This document shows positions 6,125 to 16,490 of a DNA stretch of 22,204 nucleotides, piece after piece. Under the pieces are notes generated by a model, which searched no databases, was not told the origin of the DNA, and saw only the letters and a program-made list of their open reading frames with translations. The stretch is from NCBI GenBank assembly GCA_003427395.1, contig BFEA01000149.1, positions 263,203 through 285,406 of the forward strand. Reading direction: 5' to 3'. The position numbers and the translations under genes were made by a program. Numbering within the stretch: the first letter of the stretch is position 1; each line of letters opens with the position of its first letter. This stretch comes from Chara braunii. Lineage: Eukaryota; Streptophyta; Charophyceae; Charales; Characeae.

Positions 6125-9100
6125 TCACCGTTCCCTCAGCAACCAATCGCTCAACCTTAGCTTACCGTCTTTGGCCGTCCATGTTTCTGTGAACCATGTG
6201 AGTCCACTGGCCCTCTGTTTGGCGCACGAGACTTTCCGTCTCCAGTCCACCTTTATGGATCTTCGAATGTGTGTTTTGGTGGCCTCCTTAATGCTCTTGT
6301 CGGAGATGAATCGTCCTTCAAATGTCTTCTTGTTCCTGACCTCCCACAGTACTAGGCACAGGCATGCCCTGAGGGTTTGAGCGGCATAGCCCCAACCCTT
6401 GTCCAAACAAAATTCCTGTGGCACTCCCCCAAACAGCGTCCAGTGATCATCCCAATCGAATACAGGTCCGCTTATCCATTCCCATTGGATTCTCCACCAA
6501 TCCCAGATCCTCTGTGACAGAGGGTAGTATAACCACAGGTGAGTAATGGATTCAAACGGATACTTGCATCTGGAGCACTCGATTGAGATCTTCATCCCTC
6601 TTTCGGCTAGCCATACTGCCGAAGGGGTGGACATCAGAGATAGCAGCCATAACAGCGCTGCTGCTCTTTGTAGTGGGATTCCCTGCAGCTGAGCCCAACA
6701 TCTGCGAATGTCTTGGATCATCTTCTCCTCGCTGGCCGTTCTGACTTGCGTCCACCTGCTGATTGCCACCGAAGCTGGGGTTCTCCCGGTCCTTAGTAGC
6801 TCATGGCCTCCCGCCGAGCTGTAATCTGTGAGCCATGCTTCACTTGGGAACTTCTTGGAGCCCCTCCAAGACCAAAGCTTGGGGTCTAGGCGTAGTGTGC
6901 GGATGGGGGCCCCTTCTGCCCATAATGAGCAAGTCCACACACCTTTTTCGTTACAGACTTCCCGCACTCTGACCTGCATCAGGTTTCCCAGAGGTCGATT
7001 ATGCTGGGGTTTAGCTTCTGAAGAGCATAGCTGCAGTGTGTCCGATTGAGGGGTACCCTCCCATTTCTGAAACCTTCTGTTTCCGCCTGTATCAAGCATT
7101 GTTAACTTCCAAAATTCTGTCGACTTTTCTGGGACTTCGTTGATATTTCTGACAGTAAACCAGGTCCCCGGAGGGGCGACTCCTTCTGGACTCAGAAGGC
7201 GTTTCCACTCCGGGGAGATGGCGGCTCTCAGTTGGGCCGCTCTTTCCCCCATCTGCCCCAGCCTTCTCAGTTTGAGTTTCAGGATCTCGTCTTCGACCCA
7301 ACAGCCCTTGAGCTCATCCCAGATGTCTGCCACCCTCAGAACTCCTCTCTCAATCCAGGCCCTTCCAAAAGCATCAGGTGCAGTGCCTGCCGAAAATGGC
7401 CTGCCCGTCACGTTCCAGATGGCTGGGTTGTCGAAGAGGGGCTGCAGCAAGACTTCTTCTCTGGTGGTCGGTCTGATCCATTGCCTTCGACCAATCTTTC
7501 TCCAGGCGTTGAGTACGTCGTTCCAGAACTGAGACTGCGTGTGTCTGCGCAGATATGAATCTAACATGCAGCAGATCCATACATCCCTTGGTTGAGTTAA
7601 GTGCCATTCTTTGGCCAAGATCATTTCCGCAAGTAAGATCCAATGATCGTCGACATTGCTTCCGATTGCTCTGATTAGCCATTTGGCTAGTAGCGCTGCG
7701 TTTTGGTTGGCTGGATCCAACAGACCCAGTCCGCCCTCCTCCCTCGGATGGCATACTAAATCCCAAGCTACCTTTGTTATAAACCCATATTTCTCTTTAC
7801 CGAACGGCTTCCACAAGAATTTTGCAGCAAATCTGCGTGTTACCTTAACAAGCTGTTTGCCCAATGCTCTTACTGTCCCTACATACCAAAGTAAGGCAAA
7901 CAGTGCCACGTTAGTGACCAATGCCCGTCCGAAGAGCGAGAGATGTTTCGCCGGTCCCCACACCGCAATCCTTCTAATCACTTTCTGTTGGATGAGGTAG
8001 TTTTGTGCTTCTGCACACCTTCCAAGCGTTACCTGCACTCCCAAGTATCTCTCTGAGCCATTGCTTGCCACCCTCTTCAATCCCCATTCCACTACTAACG
8101 TATAGCTGTCCGGCAAGAGATAAATTGATTTATTCCAATTTACAGCCGCTTCCGAGAGGCGGCTGTATTCTACCAGGCAGGATTTCAACGCGTGTAGTGA
8201 GGTTGATGAATTTTCTGAGATGGCCATGAGGTCATCCGCCAGAGCTTTTACCCGACATTCCCGGTGTTGTATCTGCAGCCCTCGAATATGTGGATGTTGT
8301 CTTATGTTGCAGACCAGCACCTCTAACTGAATGACGAACAACAGTGGAGCCAGGGGGCATCCCTGGCGTAGTGATCTTGTAAGAGGGAAGGAATCTGAAA
8401 TATGCCCGTTCAGCGTGACTGCTGCCGTTGAGTAGGCGTAGAGAGCAATGACCCATTTACAGAAGTTTTGTCCGAAGTGAAGGTTTTTTAGTGAAGTGAG
8501 GACATAGGCCCAATTAACCCTATCGTACGCCTTCTCTAGATCGAGTAGCAGAACTGTCGTATTTAGGTTCTCTTGTTGGATCCATTCTAGCGCTTCAATC
8601 GTTGTGACTATGTTATCGAAAATCAAACGTCCTTGTACGAAGGTTGCCTGGTCCCGTCCTACCAGGTCCGGTAAGTATCTTCCTAGCCTCCTCGCTAACA
8701 GTTTGGCCAAAATTTTGTATGATACATTCAATAAGAAAATCGGACGCCAGTTTCTAATCTCCGCTTTATCCCCCTTCTTGTACATAATGGTGATGATGCC
8801 GTGGACCATACCTTTGGATAGTTGACCACCCGACAGGATTTCATTGTAGATTTGTGCTAGGTGTGGGTAGAGGATGTGTCCGTGCTGCAGGTAGAATTCC
8901 ACCGGGAGGCCGTCACCTCCCGGGCCCTTACCTTTCGCCATGTTTTTTGCGGTTTTTGTTATTTCCTCTACTGTGATAGGTCTATCCAAGTCTAGTTTGC
9001 CAATGGGCGGCAGCCTAGCTGTGAAATTGTTCCAGTGGGTAGAGGTGGTAGATAGGTCTGAGTCGGGGGGTTCGCCTGGTCTTCGGGATGTCAAAATATC

Positions 9101-10366
9101 CTTAAAGTACATGGCGGCATATGTGCACATCATGTTCGAGGATGTTGCCTGATTTGCTTCCGGGATGAAGGGGTGGCTGAGAAGTTTCATGGACTGTGCT
9201 GCCCGTTTGGGCAGCAGTTTTTGGAAGGATTCTTTAGTCATCCGGTCATAGACCGAGATGCCTTTCACCGTCAGTCGCTCCAACCATTCTTCTGATTGCT
9301 GCTGCTGCATGTCATCCCATTTGGCCAACAATCTCAGTCTCACTTATGCCCATACTACTGCTGATACTGGGTGTGCATTCATCTTGTCCTCTACCCACTG
9401 CAGGTCCCTCAGACAGGTCTGCTCCTCCTTGTTGCGTTCAACCGCCAGAATTATGGAAAAAATGCTCAGAAAGTTGGCGGTGATAGCGGTGCCTACATCC
9501 CACCATTCCCCTGCTGAGGGTAAGAATTTATGTGCTTGAGGCCATTTTGAAAAAAAGGCGTCGACCCAGGCCGTGAGGCCTGGGTCCTTCAGATTCTGTA
9601 CGTTCAGTCTAAAAAAAACGCTGCCGCGGTCAATCACCTCGTTTAGTTGAAAGGAGAGTTTCACGGGATAGTGATCAGACATCGAGTGTCTAATTACTTC
9701 GGCCTTGATAGCTGCGTCCCACCATCTTGGGCTCATTAATCCAAAGTTTAGTCTTCTTTTTACCCCTACTGTGTTTCCTTCGGTAGCTACCGAATTCCAT
9801 GTGAATCCCGAGTTTGTAGGGTGCATAAGTCTGTATGCATCACAGAGTTCCAATTCAGTCATGTAATCAATGAGGGATATGACATCTCTAGAGCCAGACT
9901 TTGTGCCGAGCACATCGTCTATTGAGCAGTTCCAATCGCCTATTATCAGGAGGTTGTCGACGTCTGGGGTGTAAGAAATCAGGTCTTCGAGGAACTTGAT
10001 CCTCTCTGATCTGTCTGCAGGAGCGTAGATGGTCATGACTGCCCACTCTGATTCACTGGCAGCAAACTTGATCCATGCCCATCTCCCCCATAGATCTACT
10101 GCGTGGTCCAGTATCTCGATTGGTAGGTCTTTGTGGATCAGTATCCCTACCCCGCCTTTTGTTCCCACTGCAGGTGACCACAGTTGCGGTCCATCCCACC
10201 ACAGTCCCAATTCTGCAATTTTCTTTTCGTCCAGCTTGGTTTCCTGCAGACAGGCTATATGGATGTGTTGGCGGTGCAGCCAAGATTTCAACCTTGCACG
10301 CTTCCCTTTTCGTGTCGTGTTCTCTATCCCTCTCAGGTTCCAGGAGGCGATATTACATTTGTCCAT
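6125..10366 (-). pseudogene. LINE ORF2: AP endonuclease plus reverse transcriptase, one in-frame stop
   Basis: The frame is 1413 codons including stops, from ATG at 10366 to TGA at 6127-6125, broken only by TAA at 9346-9344. The endonuclease half shows SWN (N10), QET (E42), GDWN (D144, N146) and SDH (230-232). The usual RLD aspartate before it reads N207. After the stop, the reverse transcriptase shows NWRPI, LLLDLEKAYD (first Asp near 8542), RQGCPL, and the catalytic pair as LADD (8242-8231) rather than the usual F/YADD. The C-terminal zinc region keeps CSRC (from 6577) and THLW, but the last Cys position reads Tyr. The start overlaps ORF1 by 34 bp. The protein would nick target DNA and copy the LINE RNA in place. 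The stop and substitutions suggest it is inactive. Confidence 0.92.
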
Positions 10367-12640
10367 TTACATTCATCCGCTGATTCCTGGATTGGATACT
10401 GGGAGCTGTGGGGGAGGGCCCCTGGATCGAGAACGTGCTTGGTTGGGGCGGGTACTTTGGACAATTTCTGAGCGAGAAGATTCTTTAAGTAAATTGAGTG
10501 CAGTTGTTTGTTCTTTGGCACTTCCTCATTGAGATTGCACAGAAAACCGGCATCCGATACATGTTGTACCATCATCTGTTTGAGAGAGTATCGGTCTTCC
10601 TCGATGAACAACGATAGCGGGATCATTCTCATACCCTCCAGGAGCAGCCCATCAAATGATTCTGGGGAAATGCAGGCATCCAGGAGGGGTGCAAAGATTT
10701 TGCAGTTCCTGTCTTCCAGTTCCACATAGAATCGTGGTTGGGCCATATCCGGGATCAGCCTGATTGGGAAACGGTCCGCATACATGTACTTGATCTGAGG
10801 AGTGACTGGTTTCTCTACCATTTGAGTCAAAAAGTTCGTTGTGTTGTCTGTGGGCTGCCAGGCTACCACGTGGACTGTGCCATTTATCAGGGAGCAGATC
10901 ATGGGGAGGAGCCATTTCTCCAGCGGGCCTGACTGTTTCTTTGATGTGGTCAGGGCGTGTCTGTTCTTGGAGGTCTTTACTCCTGTCTGAGGAAGAGTTT
11001 CGTGACCCACCCCGGATCTGACCGAGGTGGAGGATTCTGCATGGCTTGAAACCGAGTTTTTCGACTCCTCGTGCATGGGGGTGCTAGTCCCAGGGGGTGC
11101 TTCCAGCATTAGCAGTTGACTGGGCAACGGACCGGACCGAGTGACTCTAGGCGCCTTCAGGGGGGATTGTTCCCTCTTACTCCGGTTATGAGCTGCTACT
11201 GCAGATGAGGAGGTCACCTCCTCTATTGACTGTCTAACTCTGGATCCAATTAGCCCTGCTGATGTGTTGGGTACTGGTGAGGCCTGTTTGTTAGGGGGGG
11301 GTTGTTGCTCTTGCTGGCCTTCCGTTCCTGGGGGGGGGGGTTCGTCCCGTGCCATGGCCGCTGCCTCCATGACGTGTGCCATAGCTGGGCCCAGTTGCAT
11401 AAGTGAGCTCGTGGGGTTAAACGCCCGTGACATTCTGGGTTGCGCATCCATCCCCAGCCGATGACCTGAGTCGTAGGGATCCAGGTTTTGCCCCGCTGTC
11501 GGTGAAAAGATTGGATTGTTGATTGAGTGCAGGTGACTCGTACCTGTACCTATACCTTGGCTGTCTCGAAATGGGCTGGTTCCTGTTCCCATTGGATTTC
11601 CACCTTGATTTGCCCCTATCGGGTGATTGCCTCCAGAAGCAAGCTCACCTCTGTAGCGTGGAATGTTTCTCCTGCTACTTTTCTGTGACTGAGAGTTATG
11701 GGAGGTGCGTTGAGACGATGACTCATCATCGACGTATGTGTCTGCCAGTTGTGATTTCTGGCTTCGTCTAAATCGCCCTCTTCTTCGATTGGGGTTATCC
11801 TTTGCATTGATCATCAGTGTGAAAATACCATTTACAGTTGGTGCAGTATGGGGTATGGGCAGAAGCTAATTTAACTTCTACCATATCCCCTTGTCTCGTT
11901 CTGACCCAAACTCTGTCCACGACCCGATCTCGACATTCTGGGTCTATCTCACATCTGATGTTCAGGAGACGTGGGTTCGATTTGAAGCGGTCTGGGGCGT
12001 CCATTTTCAGGACTGGGTCTATAACCCGTGATATAGCTGAGTGCAGATGTACATAAGCGTCGAGAGGTACCTGAATGGCTAAGACCCAGAATGTGTTTTC
12101 CAATTCTTCTTTGCGGAGTTCTTTCCATTCTACCCTTGTCACCCATGGTTTCATCTCGAATGCATATATCCTCTTCTTCAGTACTACTGCGCCCTCCCCC
12201 TCGTTTACCATCCATTCTGCCACCACTTTGTCCCTGGCAACATATGAGATAACGTTGGGGCCCTCAAATTTGATGCGCCCCCTTTCCACCGGTGGGTCGA
12301 AAATTCCATCTTTCTGCCAGCCATTCTCGTACGCTCTGACGATGTCTTATTTAACTCTCCTTGGCAGTTCCCGGGCTTCATCCCTAAAGATGATAACCAC
12401 CATTCGTTCCTTCAGCCATTTGATTTTTATGTCATCAAATTCGCTGTTTACAGTCACTACTGCTTCATTTTCCTCAATTGTCACATCGTCTAGTGGAACA
12501 TCCGTTGAGCAGAGACCATCATCGTAGCATAGTGACATGAGCATTCGTACTCTTTCATCGAACGAATTTGAGTTTGTGCCCTGTGATTGTTCTGCTTCCC
12601 CTTCGGCCATTTTCAGTTCCACCCCGGTCTGGTTTTCCAT
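10333..12640 (-). pseudogene. LINE ORF1: gag-like RNA-binding protein, interrupted
   Basis: It begins at ATG 12640, 76 bp downstream of the poly-C tract. The first 97 codons end at TAA 12349-12347, but the same frame goes on (DIVRAYENGW) through a region resembling the gag-like DUF4283 part of plant LINE ORF1. It reaches a CCHC knuckle of exact spacing C-X2-C-X4-H-X4-C (11845-11804), then TAA at 11797. A 493-codon frame overlaps by 18 nt in the +1 phase and runs to TGA at 10335-10333. It is rich in Ser, Gln and Pro, with a folded-looking C-terminal part of unknown type. The central part aligns by eye with the ORF1 fragment at 18085-18789. The expected role is binding LINE RNA as a ribonucleoprotein. 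The +1 step could be mutation or, less likely, programmed. Confidence 0.82.
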
Positions 12641-12714
12641 GTTGAGTTGTCCCTACTCGGTAACTTAGACAGCAAAGTAATTGAGACTCACGAGTGATGG
12701 TGGAGGGTGGTGGA

Positions 12715-12715
<1 letters not shown>

Positions 12716-12806
<91 letters not shown>
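12716..12806. repeat. Long poly-G (sense-strand poly-C) tract
   Basis: 32 G, then AAAGA, then 54 G. On the LINE's sense strand it is a C-tract 76 bases before the ORF1 start. Such a long homopolymer is hard to sequence, so length and purity may partly be assembly effects. Confidence 0.9.
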
Positions 12807-12807
<1 letters not shown>

Positions 12808-12930
12808 GAGTGCGCGTTAGGTCCAAATTACAGCGTGGGTGAGGGTAGCAGGGAGAGAGAGAGTATGTTTGCACAGATTGGTCCTAAGTGACCTGCAGGG
12901 GGTGAGTGCACGTTAGATCCAAATTACAGC
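12806..12930. repeat. 29-bp direct repeat in the LINE 5' UTR
   Basis: GTGAGTGCGCGTTAGGTCC (29 bp in all, 12806-12834) recurs at 12902-12930 with two differences, 96 bp apart. The first copy abuts the poly-G tract. Confidence 0.85.
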
Positions 12931-13320
12931 TCTCGTGAGCGGGAAGTCCTATTTCCTGCTTTGTCTAAGTATCCTCATTCTTCTCATTGTTCGCCTCCTT
13001 CAATTTGAGGCTCTTGCCTAGCTTTCCCCACGCGGTTGGTACTAAAACATACCTATCTTATTCATTCACGGAGGTCGCATAGTTCTTGTTTCCACTATTA
13101 GTGGTGCTGTCTAGGACTCGCTCGAGTTGGTATTGATCCTCTTTCCGGTGCAGGCAGGCTAATCAGGTCGTACGAGTGGTGAGCCTGAACAGATTTGTCC
13201 GCAAGCGGAATTCGGGGGTGAGCTGTCATTGGTTCTTACAAAAGAATCGTTTTCCTCCTGCTACCCGATTCTCTTAGACCCCGTATCTGCCTATTCCCTG
13301 TTCTGCAAATTCATCGGTGG

Positions 13321-14260
13321 TTCGTCAGTGATTAACCAACCCCGGATTCGAGTTTACTTTGCGTATGTGTGATCAAGGCCGATCTCCGACTTGGTAGGAT
13401 GATCGATCAGGTACTTCAGCCCTAAACTCGTAGTCGAAGGCTACTACAGGACTCAAACTTTCCTCCCGTAAGTTTTCCCCGTACGTATGAGCGACATCGA
13501 AACGAGATTCCGCAGATGAGATCTTTACGCAAGAGCACCAGCCATTCATTCCCGCGAGTTCGTCAGTGATTAACCTAACCCGGATTAGAGTTCACTTTGC
13601 GTATGTGTGATCAAGGCCGAGCTCCGACTTGGTATGATGATCAAACAAGTACTTCAACCCTAAACTCGTAGTCGAAGGCTACTACCGGGCTCAAATTTTC
13701 CTTCCCGTAAGTTTCTTCCCGTAAGCATGAGTGAAATCGAGATTCCGCAGACGAGGACTACGCAAGAGCACCAGCCATTCGTTCCCGCGAGTGAAACCTA
13801 GGTCTAGCTTGGACCCAGATCCGATAAATTACATCCCTTTTTCGTATGCGAGCTGAGCTCTCCCACCAGCCTCTAAGTCTCACTTCACGCTTGAGAGTGA
13901 AAACGCGAGTCGTTGTGGTGAGCCCTAAACAGCTGCGTCTGCCATACACAGGTAACAAATTCAACTACCATTCATTTGTTTCCACATGTGAGATCTATGC
14001 GAGAACACCAGCCCTTCGTTCACTCTAGCGAAATCCAGGTCTAGCTTGGCATCGGACCCGACAAATCGCATCCATTTTCCATCCGTGAAATGAGATCTAC
14101 TGCCGGGCTCTAGTTCTCCCTTCGCACATGGGAGTGAACCGAGAGTCGATATTGTAAACCCTAACCAGAAGCGACCGCCCTACACTGATAACCGATACAA
14201 CTACCATTCATTCATGCTTCCTACCCTAGCCCGGTCCCGATTTATCTTCTCCGTGTGTGT
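13321..14260 (-). repeat. Four tandem ~237-bp monomers in the LINE 5' UTR
   Basis: Copies start near 13321, 13559, 13792 and 14029. Copies 1 and 2 are very close (TTCGTCAGTGATTAACC, TTTGCGTATGTGTGATCAAG, CCCTAAACTCGTAGTCGAAG). Copies 3 and 4 form a second subtype (AGGTCTAGCTTGG at 13800 and 14037, CAACTACCATTCATT). All share a CACCAGCC-TTC-TTC block near the unit end. The arrangement is like the promoter monomers of rodent L1 5' UTRs. Confidence 0.8.
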
Positions 14261-14822
14261 GAGCAAACTCAAAATTCAACCTGTTAAAACCTAACCACAT
14301 GCATCCACCTTCCCTCGCACTACCACATTCCATGGGCTAGAAGGGAACGGGGTTACCCAACCAATTCCAGTACCCCGAATCTTCCGCTGGTGCCACTTCA
14401 CTCTCCCCTGTCGATGAATGTTGTTCGTCGATGCCGTGGTACTTGATGCTACGTGATCGATTCCTCCTGTTCACATCGGCCTTCAGGCCTATACCCAGTA
14501 GCTTCTCCTGCAATACCCACACCTTGGCTTTGGCTGGGAATACTGAAAAAGGCAGAGATTCACAGATTCTGAGTTACTTTGACAGGACTGGGGGATCTCT
14601 ACCATCGCGGTAACTGAGGATGTGAGCGAAAAGCTGGAAGTTTTCACTCCACCATAGCTGAGGCCATGGTGAATCGCAGTCCCACAGTGCTCACTCTAAG
14701 ATAGAGCGAGAGCTGTCAATGAGCCTAGCGGCAATCGCAAGCGATTCCGGTAGGCAGGCGCAGGCCCCGAGCGCTAAACCAGCGCCGTTGGCGGCGCCCT
14801 CCCCCCGAATCCTCGCATCTCT

Positions 14823-14836
14823 CGACCGGTAGTACT
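14823..14836. repeat. Target-site duplication, 5' side of the LINE
   Basis: CGACCGGTAGTACT, identical to 5761-5774. The sequence beyond it (14837 on) would have joined directly to 5760 and leftward before the insertion. Confidence 0.85.
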
Positions 14837-14888
14837 GGACCAAGGGACCGATTTCTTTTCCTTACTTTCTCTTTTCTATTTCCGTGTA

Positions 14889-15196
14889 ATGTGCAAAATA
14901 CCCCCCTGAGTTGAGCTGTATGCCAAAAGTGCCCCTGAAAGAAAGCCCTTTTGGACCCGAATCTTTGTGTTATGCCGCTGTCAGCCGGGTGTGCAGCTTT
15001 GCAATCTGGGCCTTGCCGTTTGGGCCTTGGAAAAGAAGTTGGCAACTGCGTGGTAGGGGAATTTTACAAAATGGAACGGTGTCCGGTAGGGGTATATCAC
15101 ACAATATTTTTTGGGGCAGAGGGGCATTCCGCTTTACACACATTTTTCAAGGGCATTTCGGCACATATCTCAACTTATGGGGGTATTTTGCAAATA
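14889..15196. mobile_element. Foldback/MITE-like element with ~53-bp inverted ends
   Basis: The arm 14889-14941 and the reverse complement of 15144-15196 share TTGCAAAATACCCCC, AGTTGAG, and GCC-AAA-TGCCC-TGAAA, roughly three quarters identical. A CAAGGGACC direct repeat lies outside both arms (14841-14849 and 15218-15226) and could be a 9-bp target duplication, as made by Mutator-like elements. The open frames inside (134 and 128 codons) look non-coding. Confidence 0.65.
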
Positions 15197-15257
15197 TCCC
15201 TTCCTTTCTCTCTGGAGCAAGGGACCAATCTTTTTCACCATTCATGCATAGGGGCCA

Positions 15258-15598
15258 CGTCTTCCGCGGCAATAGGTTGTGCATACAAGTGGCATTCAAG
15301 AGGTCGTGGGTTTAGTCCCCATAGCCGCCTGCGGTAAGCTTGGTGTCAAGTGTAGGGAGGCTAGAATTGCTTGGTTGTATCTGGCGGTCCCCAAAGGGCT
15401 GAAGGGGCAGGCCTCAACTCACTTATCAGATGACTATTCAGCAAATAATTTTTTGGCGCTGGACCCGTTTCCAGCAGGTGCTGCTCCCCACCAATAGATT
15501 TGAGCCACGAACCAAGCTGCTAGGTGTGAATGCCTTTATCATCACTCCTAACAAACTTGGTGGGTGTATAATAATAATAATAAAATTTTAAAAATAAA
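15258..15598 (+). mobile_element. SINE with tRNA-like head and TAA-rich tail
   Basis: The head shows an A-box-like CGGCAATAGGTT (15266) and a B-box-like GTGGGTTTAGTCCCC (15307), bracketed by GCGGC and GCCGC that could pair like an acceptor stem. A body of about 220 bp follows and ends in ATAATAATAATAATAAAA (from about 15569), a typical SINE tail. No target duplication was confirmed. Confidence 0.55.
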
Positions 15599-15950
15599 CA
15601 AGATTGGTGCCCACCAACTGAGATCGTCAGCTTGATTCCCCTGGTCGGTATAAGTAGGGTTTTCAGCCAACACAATGTGAGTGCGCGTGTGAGTGGGTTG
15701 TGTGCGGTGTGTGGACGAGTGTTGGCCTCAGATACTGATATTGCTCAAATGGGGGTGGGGGAAGATGAAAATGAAGGTATAGCTATTGACAAGCGCTCGG
15801 TCCTTCTGTAGATAGCTATGCTTGCAGGTAGGTATTGAAAGATGAAAAAGTTTAAGAGAAGAATATAGTGTAGTTTTCAAAAATACAGGAGGGTGAAAAT
15901 AAATAAAGAATTATATATATATATCTATATATATATATTATTATATAGGG
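15599..15950. other. Unassigned AT- and GT-rich stretch with dispersed-repeat segment
   Basis: No gene. A weak B-box-like AGCTTGATTCCCC (about 15629) suggests another decayed SINE. A GTGTG-rich stretch lies at 15670-15725. 15811-15868 is shared with 20148-20233. An AT microsatellite (15911-15947) borders the inverted-repeat element. Confidence 0.5.
15811..15868 (+). repeat. Dispersed repeat, copy 1
   Basis: GATAGCTATGCTTGCA is exact here and at 20148-20163. It is followed in both places by GGTAGGTA(T/G)TGAAAG and then AGAA-AATATAG. The other copy has about 30 extra bases after the shared 16-mer. Confidence 0.75.
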
Positions 15951-16182
15951 GTAACTACGGCGCAGTCACGAAAACAGTTTGTAATTGCAATTGAAAATGC
16001 GTTTTAGCAGTTTAGTCAAGGCCCGAGTTTCAATTGCCGTTGAAACTCGGGCTTAGCAGTTCAATTAGGGCCCTCGTCTATCCACGAACAACAGATAAAA
16101 AAATTAAAAAAAAACAACATCCCTTATGCTGTGATTGCGGTCATATACAGGATGCTACAGTGTTTGTCGGGAACTGAACGAA

Positions 16183-16233
16183 GCGAGGCAGTTAGCTGCC
16201 TCGCGTGGAATCCGCCCTGCCTGGCTGGCAGGG
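16183..16233. other. Two adjacent short perfect hairpins
   Basis: GCGAGGCAG-TTAG-CTGCCTCGC (16183-16204, 9-bp stem) is followed 10 bases later by CCCTGCC-TGGCT-GGCAGGG (16215-16233, 7-bp stem). No T-run follows either, so a terminator is not supported. Confidence 0.6.
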
Positions 16234-16309
16234 CCCTACAAGGACCTCACAGAAGAAACAACAAAGGAAAACGACCTGTTTCATGTTTCCTCACTTCCTG
16301 GCCAGATAC

Positions 16310-16395
16310 ATTCCTCAAAGCACTGGTGAGGTGAGGGCCTTCCGGACGTAGGTGGATTCGAATCTCGTTTCTTTACTTTTTATTTCTTCTTTTTT
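16310..16395 (+). mobile_element. Possible SINE fragment (B box only)
   Basis: GTGGATTCGAATCTCG (16352-16367) is an excellent B box, but the expected A box is only weakly matched (near 16317). A T-rich stretch follows. Confidence 0.3.
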
Positions 16396-16490
16396 TGGCC
16401 TCCATCCCTGCCCCGAGCCCCCCACTTCTTCGGAGTAGGCTACTCTTGAGACTTCGCATTTGGCTGTGAAGGGTAGTGCCTGCGAATCTC

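Larger units (their letters stand above)
5775..14822 (-). mobile_element. Structurally complete ~9.05-kb LINE retrotransposon
   Basis: Non-LTR retrotransposon read on the minus strand: 5' UTR about 14822-12641 with tandem monomers, ORF1 12640-10333, ORF2 10366-6125, 3' UTR 6124-5804, A-rich tail 5803-5775. Both ends are fixed by the exact 14-bp duplication at 5761-5774 and 14823-14836. The protein order (CCHC-bearing ORF1, AP-type endonuclease, reverse transcriptase, C-terminal zinc region) fits the L1-like LINEs of plants. There are two in-frame TAA codons (12347-12349 and 9344-9346) and a +1 frame change near 11797, so this copy is probably unable to move on its own under the standard code. 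Otherwise long open frames and the exact duplication point to a fairly recent insertion. Confidence 0.88.
12641..14822 (-). other. 5' UTR / promoter region of the LINE
   Basis: About 2.2 kb between the 5' target duplication and ORF1 with no protein signal. It holds the monomer array (13321-14260), the poly-C tract and the 29-bp repeat. Near the extreme 5' end are two short hairpins, AATCGC-AA-GCGATT (14733-14746) and GCGCCG-TTGG-CGGCGC (14782-14797). LINE promoters are internal, so this region should drive transcription from about 14822; that is inferred from family knowledge. Confidence 0.75.

Noticed and set aside
9341-9343. Separate reverse transcriptase gene starting at 9343
   Set aside because: The apparent start is a GTG next to an in-frame TAA; endonuclease and polymerase are one interrupted ORF2.
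12287-12289. Separate ORF1 protein starting at 12289
   Set aside because: It begins with GTG in the same frame as the 97-codon piece; similarity to the third LINE's ORF1 covers the bases across the TAA.
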